Positions 37,149 through 45,200 of a stretch of DNA of 49,018 nt are shown piece by piece (the first letter of the stretch is position 1; each line of letters starts with the position of its first letter). The notes below the pieces were generated by a model that saw nothing but the letters and a program-made list of their open reading frames with translations, made no database searches and was not told where the DNA came from. The stretch is from a virus, in IMG/VR virus record IMGVR_UViG_3300035070_003059, positions 1-49,018 of that record, one strand, 5' to 3'. A program made the position numbers and the translations under genes.

Positions 37149-37178
37149 AGCCCGGCCTAATCCGCCGGGCTTTTTATT
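37149..37178 (+). terminator. Intrinsic terminator of the second accessory operon
   Basis: AGCCCGGC (37149-37156), 7-base loop, GCCGGGCT (37164-37171), then TTTTATTT. It faces the convergent minus-strand EAD cassette. Confidence 0.85.
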
Positions 37179-37269
37179 TCCGCCAATTGTCCCACATCAG
37201 CACTGCGGCCACCAGAACCGCCACCGCTATCACCAGCAAACTCCCTATCACCGCCGCTTTGTCAATCAT
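37174..37269 (-). CDS. 31-residue membrane peptide coupled to the EAD gene
   Basis: MIDKAAVIGSLLVIAVAVLV start: one long hydrophobic helix then MWDNWRK. The ATG overlaps the EAD stop as ATGA, so it is probably made together with the EAD protein. It may anchor a partner at the membrane or act as a small pore/antiholin. Confidence 0.55.
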   Translation of the reverse strand: MIDKAAVIGSLLVIAVAVLVAAVLMWDNWRK

Positions 37270-37592
37270 GTGGGTGTCCAATTCTCCCCCGGCCGCGCAT
37301 CCTGGCACAGCCGAATAAGCCTCACCAGGTCTCCACGCTTCTCTACATACAGGTACAATTCCCGGCATTTTGCCGACAATGTATCACCCGGCAGCTCCTC
37401 AAAATTCACCGCCAAATCAAAACAAAGCTGCCGTACCTCATCCAGCGAAAACGCTTCCGCCATCTGATCATGAAACGTGGCCCGCGTTTTCAGCTCACCC
37501 GTCTTGGGCTTAATCAACGAGCGCAAAAACGAAACCAGCTCTTCAACGGCTTTTAATCGGCGGTGAATAATGCGGATCGCAACCCGCTCCAT
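37266..37592 (-). CDS. Effector-associated-domain (EAD, death-fold-like) protein
   Basis: A 108-residue protein. Residues about 40-105 (AEAFSLDEVRQLCFDLAVNF, EELPGD, KCRELYLYVEKRGDLVRLIR and RPGENW) match the pattern of bacterial EADs, small helical adaptors that recruit proteases, NTPases or TIR/caspase-like effectors in conflict systems of multicellular bacteria. The nearest subfamily by memory is EAD7; this is not verified. No ribosome site is seen at the ATG. Instead an A9 tract just upstream would allow a -1 slip from the preceding coiled-coil gene. Confidence 0.7.
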   Translation of the reverse strand: MERVAIRIIHRRLKAVEELVSFLRSLIKPKTGELKTRATFHDQMAEAFSLDEVRQLCFDLAVNFEELPGDTLSAKCRELYLYVEKRGDLVRLIRLCQDARPGENWTPT

Positions 37593-37804
37593 CCATACGA
37601 TTTTTTTTTATTGGCCGATATATCCTCATTCTGCGCTGCTGTTGTCACCGCCAAATCACCCCGAAGGGCCTTGATCTCGTTGCGGGTCTCGTTCCGCAGC
37701 TGGTCAATCTCGCTGCGTAGGGATTGGGTGTCGCTGCGATTGGCGCGAACTTCCGCCATCAGCTCCGCAAGCTGCCGGGCAATGTCGGCTAATGGCTCAT
37801 TCAC
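37553..37804 (-). CDS. Coiled-coil protein with a 3' A9 slip site
   Basis: An 83-residue protein with a coiled coil (LRSEIDQLRNETRNEIKALR). Near its end the codons AAT AAA AAA AAA TCG (minus strand, A9 at 37609-37601) allow a -1 shift into the EAD frame, joining residue 68 or so to KIVW-MERV. In frame it ends shortly after. The start overlaps the previous stop as ATGA. Confidence 0.6.
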   Translation of the reverse strand: MNEPLADIARQLAELMAEVRANRSDTQSLRSEIDQLRNETRNEIKALRGDLAVTTAAQNEDISANKKKSYGWSGLRSALFTAD

Positions 37805-38121
37805 GGTTTGCGGCTCACTTTGCCCAGCTCGGCCATAAGCGCCACAATCTCCGCGTGGCGTCTTGTATTTTCATCCTCCAGATCATCGACCTTTGCGTTC
37901 AGCGTGTCGATTTTTTCGCCCTGAAGTTCTGCGATTTTTCGCCACACGTCCGCCTGCTGCGCCGCGTCGCGCAGCTGGTGAGTGACCCCCTGAAGCTCCT
38001 CATGGCACTTTTGCAAATCGAGGAGCTGGGTTTCCGCCAGCACCTCTAATAACGTTTTGCGGGTCTCCCGCTTCAGTGCCTCCAAAATGCCAGGGGGAAT
38101 GCTTAGTTGTTTATCTGCCAT
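37801..38121 (-). CDS. Coiled-coil hypothetical protein near holin
   Basis: A 106-residue protein (MADKQLSIPPGILEALKRET start), mainly coiled coil with Leu/Glu heptads (LQGEKIDTLNAKVDDLEDEN). It lies between the holin and the EAD pair and overlaps the next gene by four bases. Not recognised. Confidence 0.55.
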   Translation of the reverse strand: MADKQLSIPPGILEALKRETRKTLLEVLAETQLLDLQKCHEELQGVTHQLRDAAQQADVWRKIAELQGEKIDTLNAKVDDLEDENTRRHAEIVALMAELGKVSRKP

Positions 38122-38156
38122 GCGTTGCCTCGTTGGTTGGATACGGCCGTTTTTCG

Positions 38157-38354
38157 CTATTTGCTAAACTTTGCCGCCGCATCCTCAACGGCGATACCAG
38201 CAATCACAATGCCAGCCAGCGTGACAATCGCGTCCACTAGCGCCTGGGCGTCAATGCCGCCCTGAGCGAAAACAATTACCGCGCCAATGACGCCAATAAA
38301 AGCAAGCCAGAACTTACGGCTTTGTAGTAAGGCTTTTAAGAAATCGAGGTTCAT
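38157..38354 (-). CDS. Holin-like protein
   Basis: A 65-residue protein. Two hydrophobic helices (KFWLAFIGVIGAVIVF and ALVDAIVTLAGIVIAGIA) joined by a short polar turn and charged ends, the class of small phage holins. AAAGGA lies 9 bases upstream of the ATG at 38354. It would open the membrane for release of a lysin. Confidence 0.65.
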   Translation of the reverse strand: MNLDFLKALLQSRKFWLAFIGVIGAVIVFAQGGIDAQALVDAIVTLAGIVIAGIAVEDAAAKFSK

Positions 38355-38382
38355 TTTGTTCTTTTCCTTTTGTAACGTCTGC

Positions 38383-38421
38383 CGCGTGGCAACATGGAAC
38401 ATCAGATTTGTGCGCCACGCG
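38383..38421. other. Hairpin in the holin leader
   Basis: CGCGTGGC (38383-38390) pairs with GCCACGCG (38414-38421). It lies in the transcribed leader before the holin gene, with no T-tract. It may modulate holin expression. Confidence 0.5.
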
Positions 38422-38433
38422 AATAATCTGTAC

Positions 38434-38463
38434 TTGATATGTTCTAACATTTATTGATACAAT
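38434..38463 (+). promoter_or_regulatory. Promoter giving a leaderless transcript
   Basis: TTGATA (38434-38439), 18 bases, TACAAT (38458-38463). The ATG of the next gene is at 38470, 7 bases after the -10, so the mRNA probably starts at or beside the AUG. Confidence 0.6.
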
Positions 38464-38469
38464 GCCCCC

Positions 38470-38703
38470 ATGATCAAAATAACCGATAGTGCCAAAGAAA
38501 AAATAGCAGCAGGCAAATTAAAAAATGGCGACATGATAGACCTTGAAATTTCAGTGTCCGCAGTTGATGCCCGCAGCGCAGAGTTATTCATTACCGGCCT
38601 CAAGAACGGTATTGCTGTTTTCGAGTGCGGTCCGGTTGTTGTGGAACCCGGCGGTTGTCTGCATTTTGAAAATTTCATGCCATTAGAAATCGAATTGCGT
38701 TAA
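38470..38703 (+). CDS. Lone plus-strand gene inside the tail region
   Basis: A 77-residue protein (MIKITDSAKEKIAAGKLKNG start). The opening recalls IscA/HesB-type proteins, but the cysteine set is not clear (one Cys in VFECGP, one in GGCLHF). It lies opposite to all surrounding late genes with its own promoter, so it looks like a moron. Function unknown. Confidence 0.55.
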   Translation: MIKITDSAKEKIAAGKLKNGDMIDLEISVSAVDARSAELFITGLKNGIAVFECGPVVVEPGGCLHFENFMPLEIELR

Positions 38704-38707
38704 CGTT

Positions 38708-38989
38708 CTATCGTTGCCTGCATGTAATTTTAATCGTTCGTTCGTCTGTTTGGCTGTCGCTAGTGGTGATAAGGCAGGCAACATCATAAACGTTTCCCGC
38801 CGTGCCACCAGACAGCGTAACGGTTACGCTTGTGTTTGTGTCTGTGATGCTCGACGAATCAACCGTGATACCTGCCTCTGGCGTTATTGTATGTGTGCTA
38901 ATTGTCTCGCCGCTTGCCAGCCAATCGGACCAATCGAATTTGTACTTAAGCACAGCATCAGGGTCTTTTGTAAAAACATTGCTTGCCAT
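38708..38989 (-). CDS. Small phage fibre/Ig-like protein
   Basis: A 93-residue beta-rich protein. FTKDPDAVLKYKFDWSDWLA and VTLSGGTAGNVYDVACLITT match a widespread small phage structural pattern (KDPDAVLDYKFDWS.WL) placed beside tail fibre genes. It likely forms an Ig-like module at the tail tip or virion surface. Confidence 0.65.
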   Translation of the reverse strand: MASNVFTKDPDAVLKYKFDWSDWLASGETISTHTITPEAGITVDSSSITDTNTSVTVTLSGGTAGNVYDVACLITTSDSQTDERTIKITCRQR

Positions 38990-38999
38990 GTGTTATCAC

Positions 39000-39398
39000 C
39001 TATAGCGCGAAGATCCCCGACGCATTCCACGTAATGTTAATATCTCCGCCGTTGGGCGTGGCGGGTAGACCGCTCGACGCGCTGTCGATGTAGGCAATCA
39101 GAAGGTCAGTTGACGGTGTGCCTGTATCGAGGAAAATCACCAGCGCTTCCGCCGTATTGCCTGTCACGGATGAAAATGTGATATTGGCGGCATCAAAAAC
39201 GCCATCGGTAAAAGTTTTTGAACCAAATGCGTCAGATTCCGTGCCAACCACGCCTGACAAATCGTCATATGCGTTGTGAGCAGAATTGTAGGTGTACGTT
39301 CCCGTATCAATCAATACGGCCCGCACCGTGGCGGACGAGAGGTTAATACCGCCTTGTAACATCTGTTCTTTTGCTTTTGGGTAAATTGCACTTGCCAT
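39000..39398 (-). CDS. Tail fibre-associated beta protein
   Basis: A 132-residue protein (MASAIYPKAKEQMLQGGINL start). The ATVRAVLIDTGTYTYN and LTDLSGVVG-like segments are frequent in phage genes next to tail fibres. Four bases separate it from the repeat protein. A structural role is likely. Confidence 0.6.
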   Translation of the reverse strand: MASAIYPKAKEQMLQGGINLSSATVRAVLIDTGTYTYNSAHNAYDDLSGVVGTESDAFGSKTFTDGVFDAANITFSSVTGNTAEALVIFLDTGTPSTDLLIAYIDSASSGLPATPNGGDINITWNASGIFAL

Positions 39399-39401
39399 TT
39401 T

Positions 39402-41249
39402 TTAAGCTCCTTGTGTAATGGTGTAGACCCGCGATTCTAGCGGGATGTTCCACACTCTCGATTCACTTTCGATAAGATAGGTGCGGTTCTCTCCCGCAAT
39501 TACATACGTTCTATCGTCTGGTACAGGTATCTCAACACCACCAGAGACAGACGGTTGATAAACAACCGACACATTATTGATAAAGGTTGGAGCTATGTCT
39601 ATTGCCCCAGGTGTGACCGTAGGCTGGTAGATGGTTGATGTGTTGGTCAGCAGGTCAACCAGAATTTCATAACTTGCGCTTACGGCAGGCTGGTATACCT
39701 GCTCCGCGCTTTCGATTCGATTAGCTGCAACGGTGATAGCCCCAGGTGTGACCGCTGGCTGGTATACCTGCTCCGCGCTGCTAATGAAATCAACTTCGAT
39801 AACAGACCCACCCGCCGTTACTGTTGGTTGGTATATGGCCGTCGCGCTTTCGATTCGCTCTGGAGCAATGTCTACCGCGCCAAATGTTAGGGCTGGTTCA
39901 TAAACCGTTGACGTTGATTCAATGCGGCTTGCTTCAATGACAAGCACCCCGGTGCTAACGGTAGGCTCGTAAACAACGGCCGTGCTAGTAATGAAAACTG
40001 GCGAGACATCCACCGCCCCCGGCGTTACCGTTGGCTGGTATACAATCTCTGTACTCTCGATTCGATTGGCGGAAACATTTACCGCGCCAATCGTAACGTT
40101 CGGTTGATATACCTCGTTGCTGCTTTCGATTCTGTCAGGCGCTATAGTTATCGCGCCAGGCACGACGGCTGGCTGGTAGACCGTTTCTGTTGAGGCAATA
40201 AAATCAGGCGCAACGGTTATCGCGCCAAAGCTGACTTCTGGCTGATAAACTTCCGAAACGCTGCTGATAATATTGGGGGTAATGGTAATAGCCCCGGGAA
40301 CAACAGAAGGTTGATAAACGGTGCTGCTGCTTTCGATTCTGTCGGCTGCGATGTTTGCCGCGCCGGGTGCTACTGTCGGTTGGTACACTACCTGTGTTGA
40401 GGCAATAAAATCAGGCGAGACAACAACGGCCCCAGGTGTGACCGCTGGCTGGTATACCTGCTCCGCGCTGCTGATAATATTGGCGGCGATGTTAATAGCG
40501 CCAGGTACAACGGCGGGTTGATAAATGGTGCTGGTGTTGGTTAGCAGATTGGCGGCAATGTCTTGTTCGCCCCCACCCGCCGCCGCCTTAATCACCAGCG
40601 CAACGGCCGAAATCCTAAATACCGCCCCGCTGCCGGTCTGCGTGTCTGTCCAAGCCACAGAGGTGGACGTGCTGCCTGTGCGGTATTGGCTTTGCATGTG
40701 CGCGTAATCCGCACCGCTGCCAAAATCCTGGCCCTCTGTCCAGCCAGCCCCCGGCGATGCTCCCCAAGTGCCGGTGTTGTCCATTTCGGCGTTTAGCCAG
40801 CCGACGACGTAATCACCAGTGTCAGGAGCTGCCGATAGCGTGATGCTGTCCGCGCCGTTGCTGGCTATGTTGTTGTCGCTGGCAGTGCCGCCGATTGGGG
40901 TGGTGGTGTCCTGGCCCGTGTAGTGATAGACGCTGATATTGTAAGCGTTGACGTTGGTCGCGCCATGATCGACCGTGATGTTACAGTTGCCCGTGCTGGC
41001 GGCAACGGCCGTATACGTCCGCGCGCCGCTTGTCCAATTTGACAACACGCTGGACACGGTGACTTGCTGCGTCCAGGTAAGCCCCTGGCTGTCGCTAATT
41101 GTTGGTGCCCAGGTGGATGTCCCTGCAAAACCGCCGCCAATCGTCACCACCAGCAGCGCCCCGGCCGTCACTGATAGGTTGCCGGTGCTGGCGGTGCCTG
41201 TCCCAGTTGCTTGCGTTGCGCCGTAGAGGATGGTCTGAGTAAGTGCCAT
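39402..41249 (-). CDS. Tail/adhesion protein with fifteen 23-residue repeats
   Basis: A 615-residue protein. Residues 1-220 look like a lectin or concanavalin-like beta domain. From about 243 to 575 there are fifteen copies of a 23-residue unit centred on VYQP-x-V-x-PGA. The end (residues 577-615) has short (D/N/S)R(T/V)-aromatic-x-I repeats. It is a likely receptor-binding or spacer fibre. Repeat number can change by recombination. No signal peptide. Confidence 0.7.
   Translation of the reverse strand: MALTQTILYGATQATGTGTASTGNLSVTAGALLVVTIGGGFAGTSTWAPTISDSQGLTWTQQVTVSSVLSNWTSGARTYTAVAASTGNCNITVDHGATNVNAYNISVYHYTGQDTTTPIGGTASDNNIASNGADSITLSAAPDTGDYVVGWLNAEMDNTGTWGASPGAGWTEGQDFGSGADYAHMQSQYRTGSTSTSVAWTDTQTGSGAVFRISAVALVIKAAAGGGEQDIAANLLTNTSTIYQPAVVPGAINIAANIISSAEQVYQPAVTPGAVVVSPDFIASTQVVYQPTVAPGAANIAADRIESSSTVYQPSVVPGAITITPNIISSVSEVYQPEVSFGAITVAPDFIASTETVYQPAVVPGAITIAPDRIESSNEVYQPNVTIGAVNVSANRIESTEIVYQPTVTPGAVDVSPVFITSTAVVYEPTVSTGVLVIEASRIESTSTVYEPALTFGAVDIAPERIESATAIYQPTVTAGGSVIEVDFISSAEQVYQPAVTPGAITVAANRIESAEQVYQPAVSASYEILVDLLTNTSTIYQPTVTPGAIDIAPTFINNVSVVYQPSVSGGVEIPVPDDRTYVIAGENRTYLIESESRVWNIPLESRVYTITQGA
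39525..40523 (-). repeat. 69-bp tandem repeats in the tail adhesion gene
   Basis: Fifteen in-frame units with period 69 bp, each with a TGGTATACC-like or TGATAAAC-like core for Y-Q-P. Neighbouring units differ widely but some are near-identical (the units around 39757 and 40447 share about 35 bases). This suggests past unit duplication and shuffling. Confidence 0.8.
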
Positions 41250-41252
41250 TGG

Positions 41253-41381
41253 CTATCCACCCCCTGCCCAGCTCGTGACAAGTAGCGCCACCACGCGCAA
41301 CAGCCCGCAGCCAGCAAACAGCACGGCAACAGCCAAAACAACAGTCAGCCAGCTAACGACAAAAACGCGCGGCTTCTTCAT
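41253..41381 (-). CDS. 42-residue membrane or lipoprotein-like peptide
   Basis: MKKPRVFVVSWLTVVLAVAV start, with the hydrophobic helix continuing to LFAGC, which resembles a poor lipobox, and a hydrophobic end. The ATG overlaps the upstream stop as TAATG. May belong to the lysis or tail-tip cassette. Confidence 0.5.
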   Translation of the reverse strand: MKKPRVFVVSWLTVVLAVAVLFAGCGLLRVVALLVTSWAGGG

Positions 41382-41566
41382 TAGCTTGCCTGAACCTCCA
41401 ATGTTTGCTTGATGTCGTTTCCTCGTGCAAAGAACACGGGAACAAGCGTGCAGTTATATTTTTCAAGCGCCGCCTGTACCGCCGCCAAACATGCGGCCTC
41501 GCGTTCGGTTTTGTCCGCTTGGATCATCTGCTGTATTTCGTTTGCCGTCGGCTTTTTGTCTGTCAT
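41381..41566 (-). CDS. Small conserved-looking phage protein
   Basis: A 61-residue protein. QADKTEREAACLAAVQAALE then KYNCTLVPV is a pattern I associate with small phage proteins near tail genes. Function unknown. Its stop overlaps the membrane peptide start. Confidence 0.55.
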   Translation of the reverse strand: MTDKKPTANEIQQMIQADKTEREAACLAAVQAALEKYNCTLVPVFFARGNDIKQTLEVQAS

Positions 41567-41568
41567 CG

Positions 41569-42237
41569 CTATTGTCTCACAAGTGGTAAGTAGATAGGTT
41601 TTTGGCGTTGCAGCGATTGGTAAATCGTCTCGGCAATCAGCCGATGCCCCGCATCCGATGGATGAAAATTGTCACCCTCCCAATAGGGCGCAAATGGGGA
41701 AGGTGTCCCCGGCTGGCTTATGCAATCTGCACAATCCCGCGTGGCTGCCCATACGTCGGACAGAATGGCGCCGCTCTCGTTGGCAATGCTGGCTATGTGG
41801 CCGTTGTAATGCTCGTAGGTGGCATAGCTCTGGTGGCTGCTGGCAACCCCGTGAAACATCGTGGTAATGACCACCGTTGCCCCGGTTGCCTGAATATCCG
41901 CCACCAGGTCGGCGTAAACGGCCGACCAGGCGCTATCCGCGCTTTGTGGCGAACTGACATCATTCAGCCCCACCTCGATGACCACAATGTCCGGCTGCCA
42001 GGCTTGATACCGCTCCCAGCAGGCAACCACCTGGGCCAATTGCGGCCCGTAGCAACTGCCCAAATCAGCATTGAGCAAATCGGCCAAATGGTGCTTAAAT
42101 CCGTTCTGCTCGCTGGTGGCAAAGAGACCGACGGTCAAACTATCACCCACCACCAGCAGGCGCGGCCGTGCGGCGCTTTGTGCGGGTTGGCAAATGGTCA
42201 GCAACAGAATAATGAGCAGTGGCCAGAATTTACGCAT
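41569..42237 (-). CDS. Secreted SGNH/GDSL hydrolase
   Basis: A 222-residue protein. Signal peptide in residues 1-22 (FWPLLIILLLTICQPAQSA). Ser33 in GDSL, GLND at 90-93, and Asp189/His192 in DNFHPSD complete the SGNH catalytic set. It is probably an esterase or deacetylase acting on cell-surface sugar. The signal peptide is odd for a tail-operon gene and suggests that it is exported. It overlaps the end of the fibre gene. Confidence 0.85.
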   Translation of the reverse strand: MRKFWPLLIILLLTICQPAQSAARPRLLVVGDSLTVGLFATSEQNGFKHHLADLLNADLGSCYGPQLAQVVACWERYQAWQPDIVVIEVGLNDVSSPQSADSAWSAVYADLVADIQATGATVVITTMFHGVASSHQSYATYEHYNGHIASIANESGAILSDVWAATRDCADCISQPGTPSPFAPYWEGDNFHPSDAGHRLIAETIYQSLQRQKPIYLPLVRQ

Positions 42238-45200
42238 CTAACAATCTCCGTTCTAAATCCATTACCCGCGCCGCCAGTCGTTGCCGCTCTGTGTATTCCT
42301 GCCACACCGCGCCAATGGCCAGGCGTAGCAGGCGGCTCTCGTTGTAAAATCCGCTCTCGTGGAGGATGCCAGCTTTTACCAAATCCTCACGGCCATATTG
42401 CACCCAGCTATCAAAATCAGAATCAATTACCGAGCCAGGAGACACCGCCCGGTCGAAGGCGCGGGCCAGGTGAGCGTCATGGTATGTGTCGTAGGTGTTG
42501 TCGCTGCCGTCGCGGTGCGTATCACCCTCAGCATCCACGATAAACTTTGTGACACCGCCAGACCGAACCGCAAAAATATTCTCGTTGGCCCCGGCAACCG
42601 CCAGCCCCGTGCCGCTTTTCTTGACGGCGCTTACCTCAGCATAAGCCGATGCCGATGAGTTCTTGGTGGTGTCCCCCGTCGTGCCAATGCCTAGCAGCTC
42701 AATGCCTCTGGTGGCTTCGGTGTAGCCACGAACCGTTGCCCCGCCATCGGTTGCCGATAGCTTTTTGATGACGGCAAATGTGTCTGTCTCTGTGGAGTCG
42801 GTGATGCCGTGATCAATGTCGGAGCTTTTCAGCGCGATAATCTCACCATCATCTGCGCCCTGGTTGATTGTCAGGCCAATCGTCATAAAGCCGTTGACGG
42901 TTTCATTGAGGTACAGCCCGCCGCTCTGGTAAACGGTGCCATCCCCTTTTTGGAGCCAGCTTGTCACCCCGGCGTTGGAAAACGCCACCGCATTACCACT
43001 GTCGGCCACTGCCGCAATGCCGCTGCCGCTTTTAATAGCTGATGTGAGTTGCACAACCCCCTGACTCCCGGTAGAACCTAGCACCGTTGTTGTATCTGCC
43101 GCCTCGCCTAAATAGCCAGCCACCACCATTGCCCGCATGCCCAAACCGTCGGCGTCCCTGAAGCCACGAATGATCAACCCGCCCGACGCATCCCCGTTTG
43201 GACCTCCATCACCGCTTTTACCAAAGTATCCGTAGGTGTCTGTTTCGACGTAGTCGGTCATGCCGTGCGCTACATCTGAGCTTTTTAGCGTAATGATGCC
43301 GTTATCGGCCGTTCCCTGGTTGATGACAAGCCCGGTTGTCACATTGGCATCTGCCGTCTCGTTGATGTAAATCGTTGAGGAAACATTTAGGACGCCCGTG
43401 CCAGTTGCCGCCGTGCCTACGCCCAACCCTTGCACCTGCACACGGCCGTTGCTATCCGTTGCCAAGATGACGGCCGTTGCGCTGCTCACCGCGCTGCTAG
43501 TGGTTATGGCGTGCGTGTGGCTAGATGTTGTTACGCCGTTAGACGTGGACACCGTGAGCGTTGACGGTGTGCCAAGCGTGATGTTATTGCTGGTTTCCGT
43601 CAATCCGTTGCCCAAAATGTCGGTCACATCTACGGCGATAGAATCAGCGGCAACGTCTATACCATCCCCAGCCCCAACCGCCAAAACCTTGCTGGCAATG
43701 GTCAGTCCCGCTCCCGCTACGCTATCATCTAATTGCAGCGCCCCGGTAGAAAATGATAGGCCGCTAGTAGCTGCAAGATTGACGCGGATGTTATTCGTGG
43801 ATTCAGTGAGGCCAAACGACGTGTCAATAAAATCGGTCACGTCTACGGCCATTGTTACCGTGCTGTTTGCCCCGCCGTCGGTTAGGTCGATGCCATCCCC
43901 CGCCGTTAGTGCCCGTTCTGCGCTTAGGCTGGCCGTGTTGCCAATGGTCACGTAGGCAAGGCCAGATAATGAGCTACCGGGGCTGCTGTTGGTGATGGTA
44001 ATTGCCCCGGCGCTGTGGCCGACGCTAATACCTGTTCCCGCTGTCACCGTTTTGTATTCCCACGCCGTGCCCGCCGCATTTGTACCAGGCACTTGATTGG
44101 CACCGCCTACGGTGGTCAGTCCATTGATTGTCAACGTTCTGTCCGCGCTCAAATCAGCCGCCCCGCCTCCGTCAATGCGTACTGGCTGCGTGGCGTTGAT
44201 TGTGCGCCCGGTTGATACGCTGCCAGGGCTGGTGCTTATGTCGGTTTTGCGCGTGGTGTTCTGAGTTTTCCGCACGGCCTCCGCCATGACGCGCTCAGGC
44301 GTCGCCTGCTTTTTGACGGTGTTGGCAATCTGCAAATCGGTGTAGCGTATGCCGTCCTGGCCCACGCTGTTTGCTACTTCGTGAATAGTAAATGAGCTGT
44401 TGACGGTCCAGACGGCCGACCCGCCCGTCGTGCCGCCCTCATATTCGGTATTGTTGACGGCGACCGTCTGTCCCGGTCGGAGGTCATAGGCCACAATACA
44501 GCGCAACCGATAAAAGGTTTTCGCCCCATCACGCTCTTGCAGATAGTTGATGGCTTCTCGCCACAAATCAACCGCCGCGCTTGTTAGCTGCGTGGCGTTT
44601 GTCCCATCCTCGACGCCAATGTCGGAGAAGTCAACGTCAATCCGTTTGGTATAGCCGAGCGCCGTTTCTAGCGTGGTGTTGACAATGACGTTGCTGGCAA
44701 AGGTGGTGCTATAGCCACTTGGATCGCCGCCCGTGTCGCCGCTGTCAATGCCGGTGATGTCCAGCCGTCCATCACCTACGCCAGCCCCAAACGGCCGTAC
44801 GCCGGTAATACGCTCGCTTACGTCGGTTTCCTCTGTCATTGACAGGATAATGCCATCTGTTGTGCTGCCGTCGTAGGTTGCTGGAGTAGATGGCATTCTC
44901 AAGGTCACGCCGCTGCTGTCGGCACTCGCCCGCCATGCTACCGTTTTTGCCGGTGGGCTGTAGCTGGACAGCCGGAAAATGTCGCCGCTCCGTTTTGCGG
45001 TGGCAACCAACAATTGCAGCACATTATCGCCTTTTGTGGCGTGGTAGCTACCCGTCGAACTGCGCGTACTGCCACCCGTGCCCGTGGCGGTGTAGCTCCA
45101 CCCCGCCGCCGCGAATGCCATGATGTCGTCAATGTCGGTAGTGGATGGCCCGCCGCTGCCGTTGTCAATGGCTCCCGTGCCTGCGTTGGTATAGGTGAGC

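Noticed and set aside
37266-37592. Possibility that the EAD gene is part of the phage lysis enzyme
   Set aside because: No catalytic or cell-wall-binding motif; the LCFDL...ELPG...RELYLYVEKRG pattern fits an adaptor domain better.
39525-40523. Regular repeats that could suggest a CRISPR array
   Set aside because: The repeats are 69 bp, in-frame, divergent and without spacers; they encode protein repeats.
41602-42543. Long plus-strand open frame (313 codons) opposite the GDSL hydrolase
   Set aside because: No ribosome site, no domain, unlikely composition; a shadow of the real minus-strand genes.
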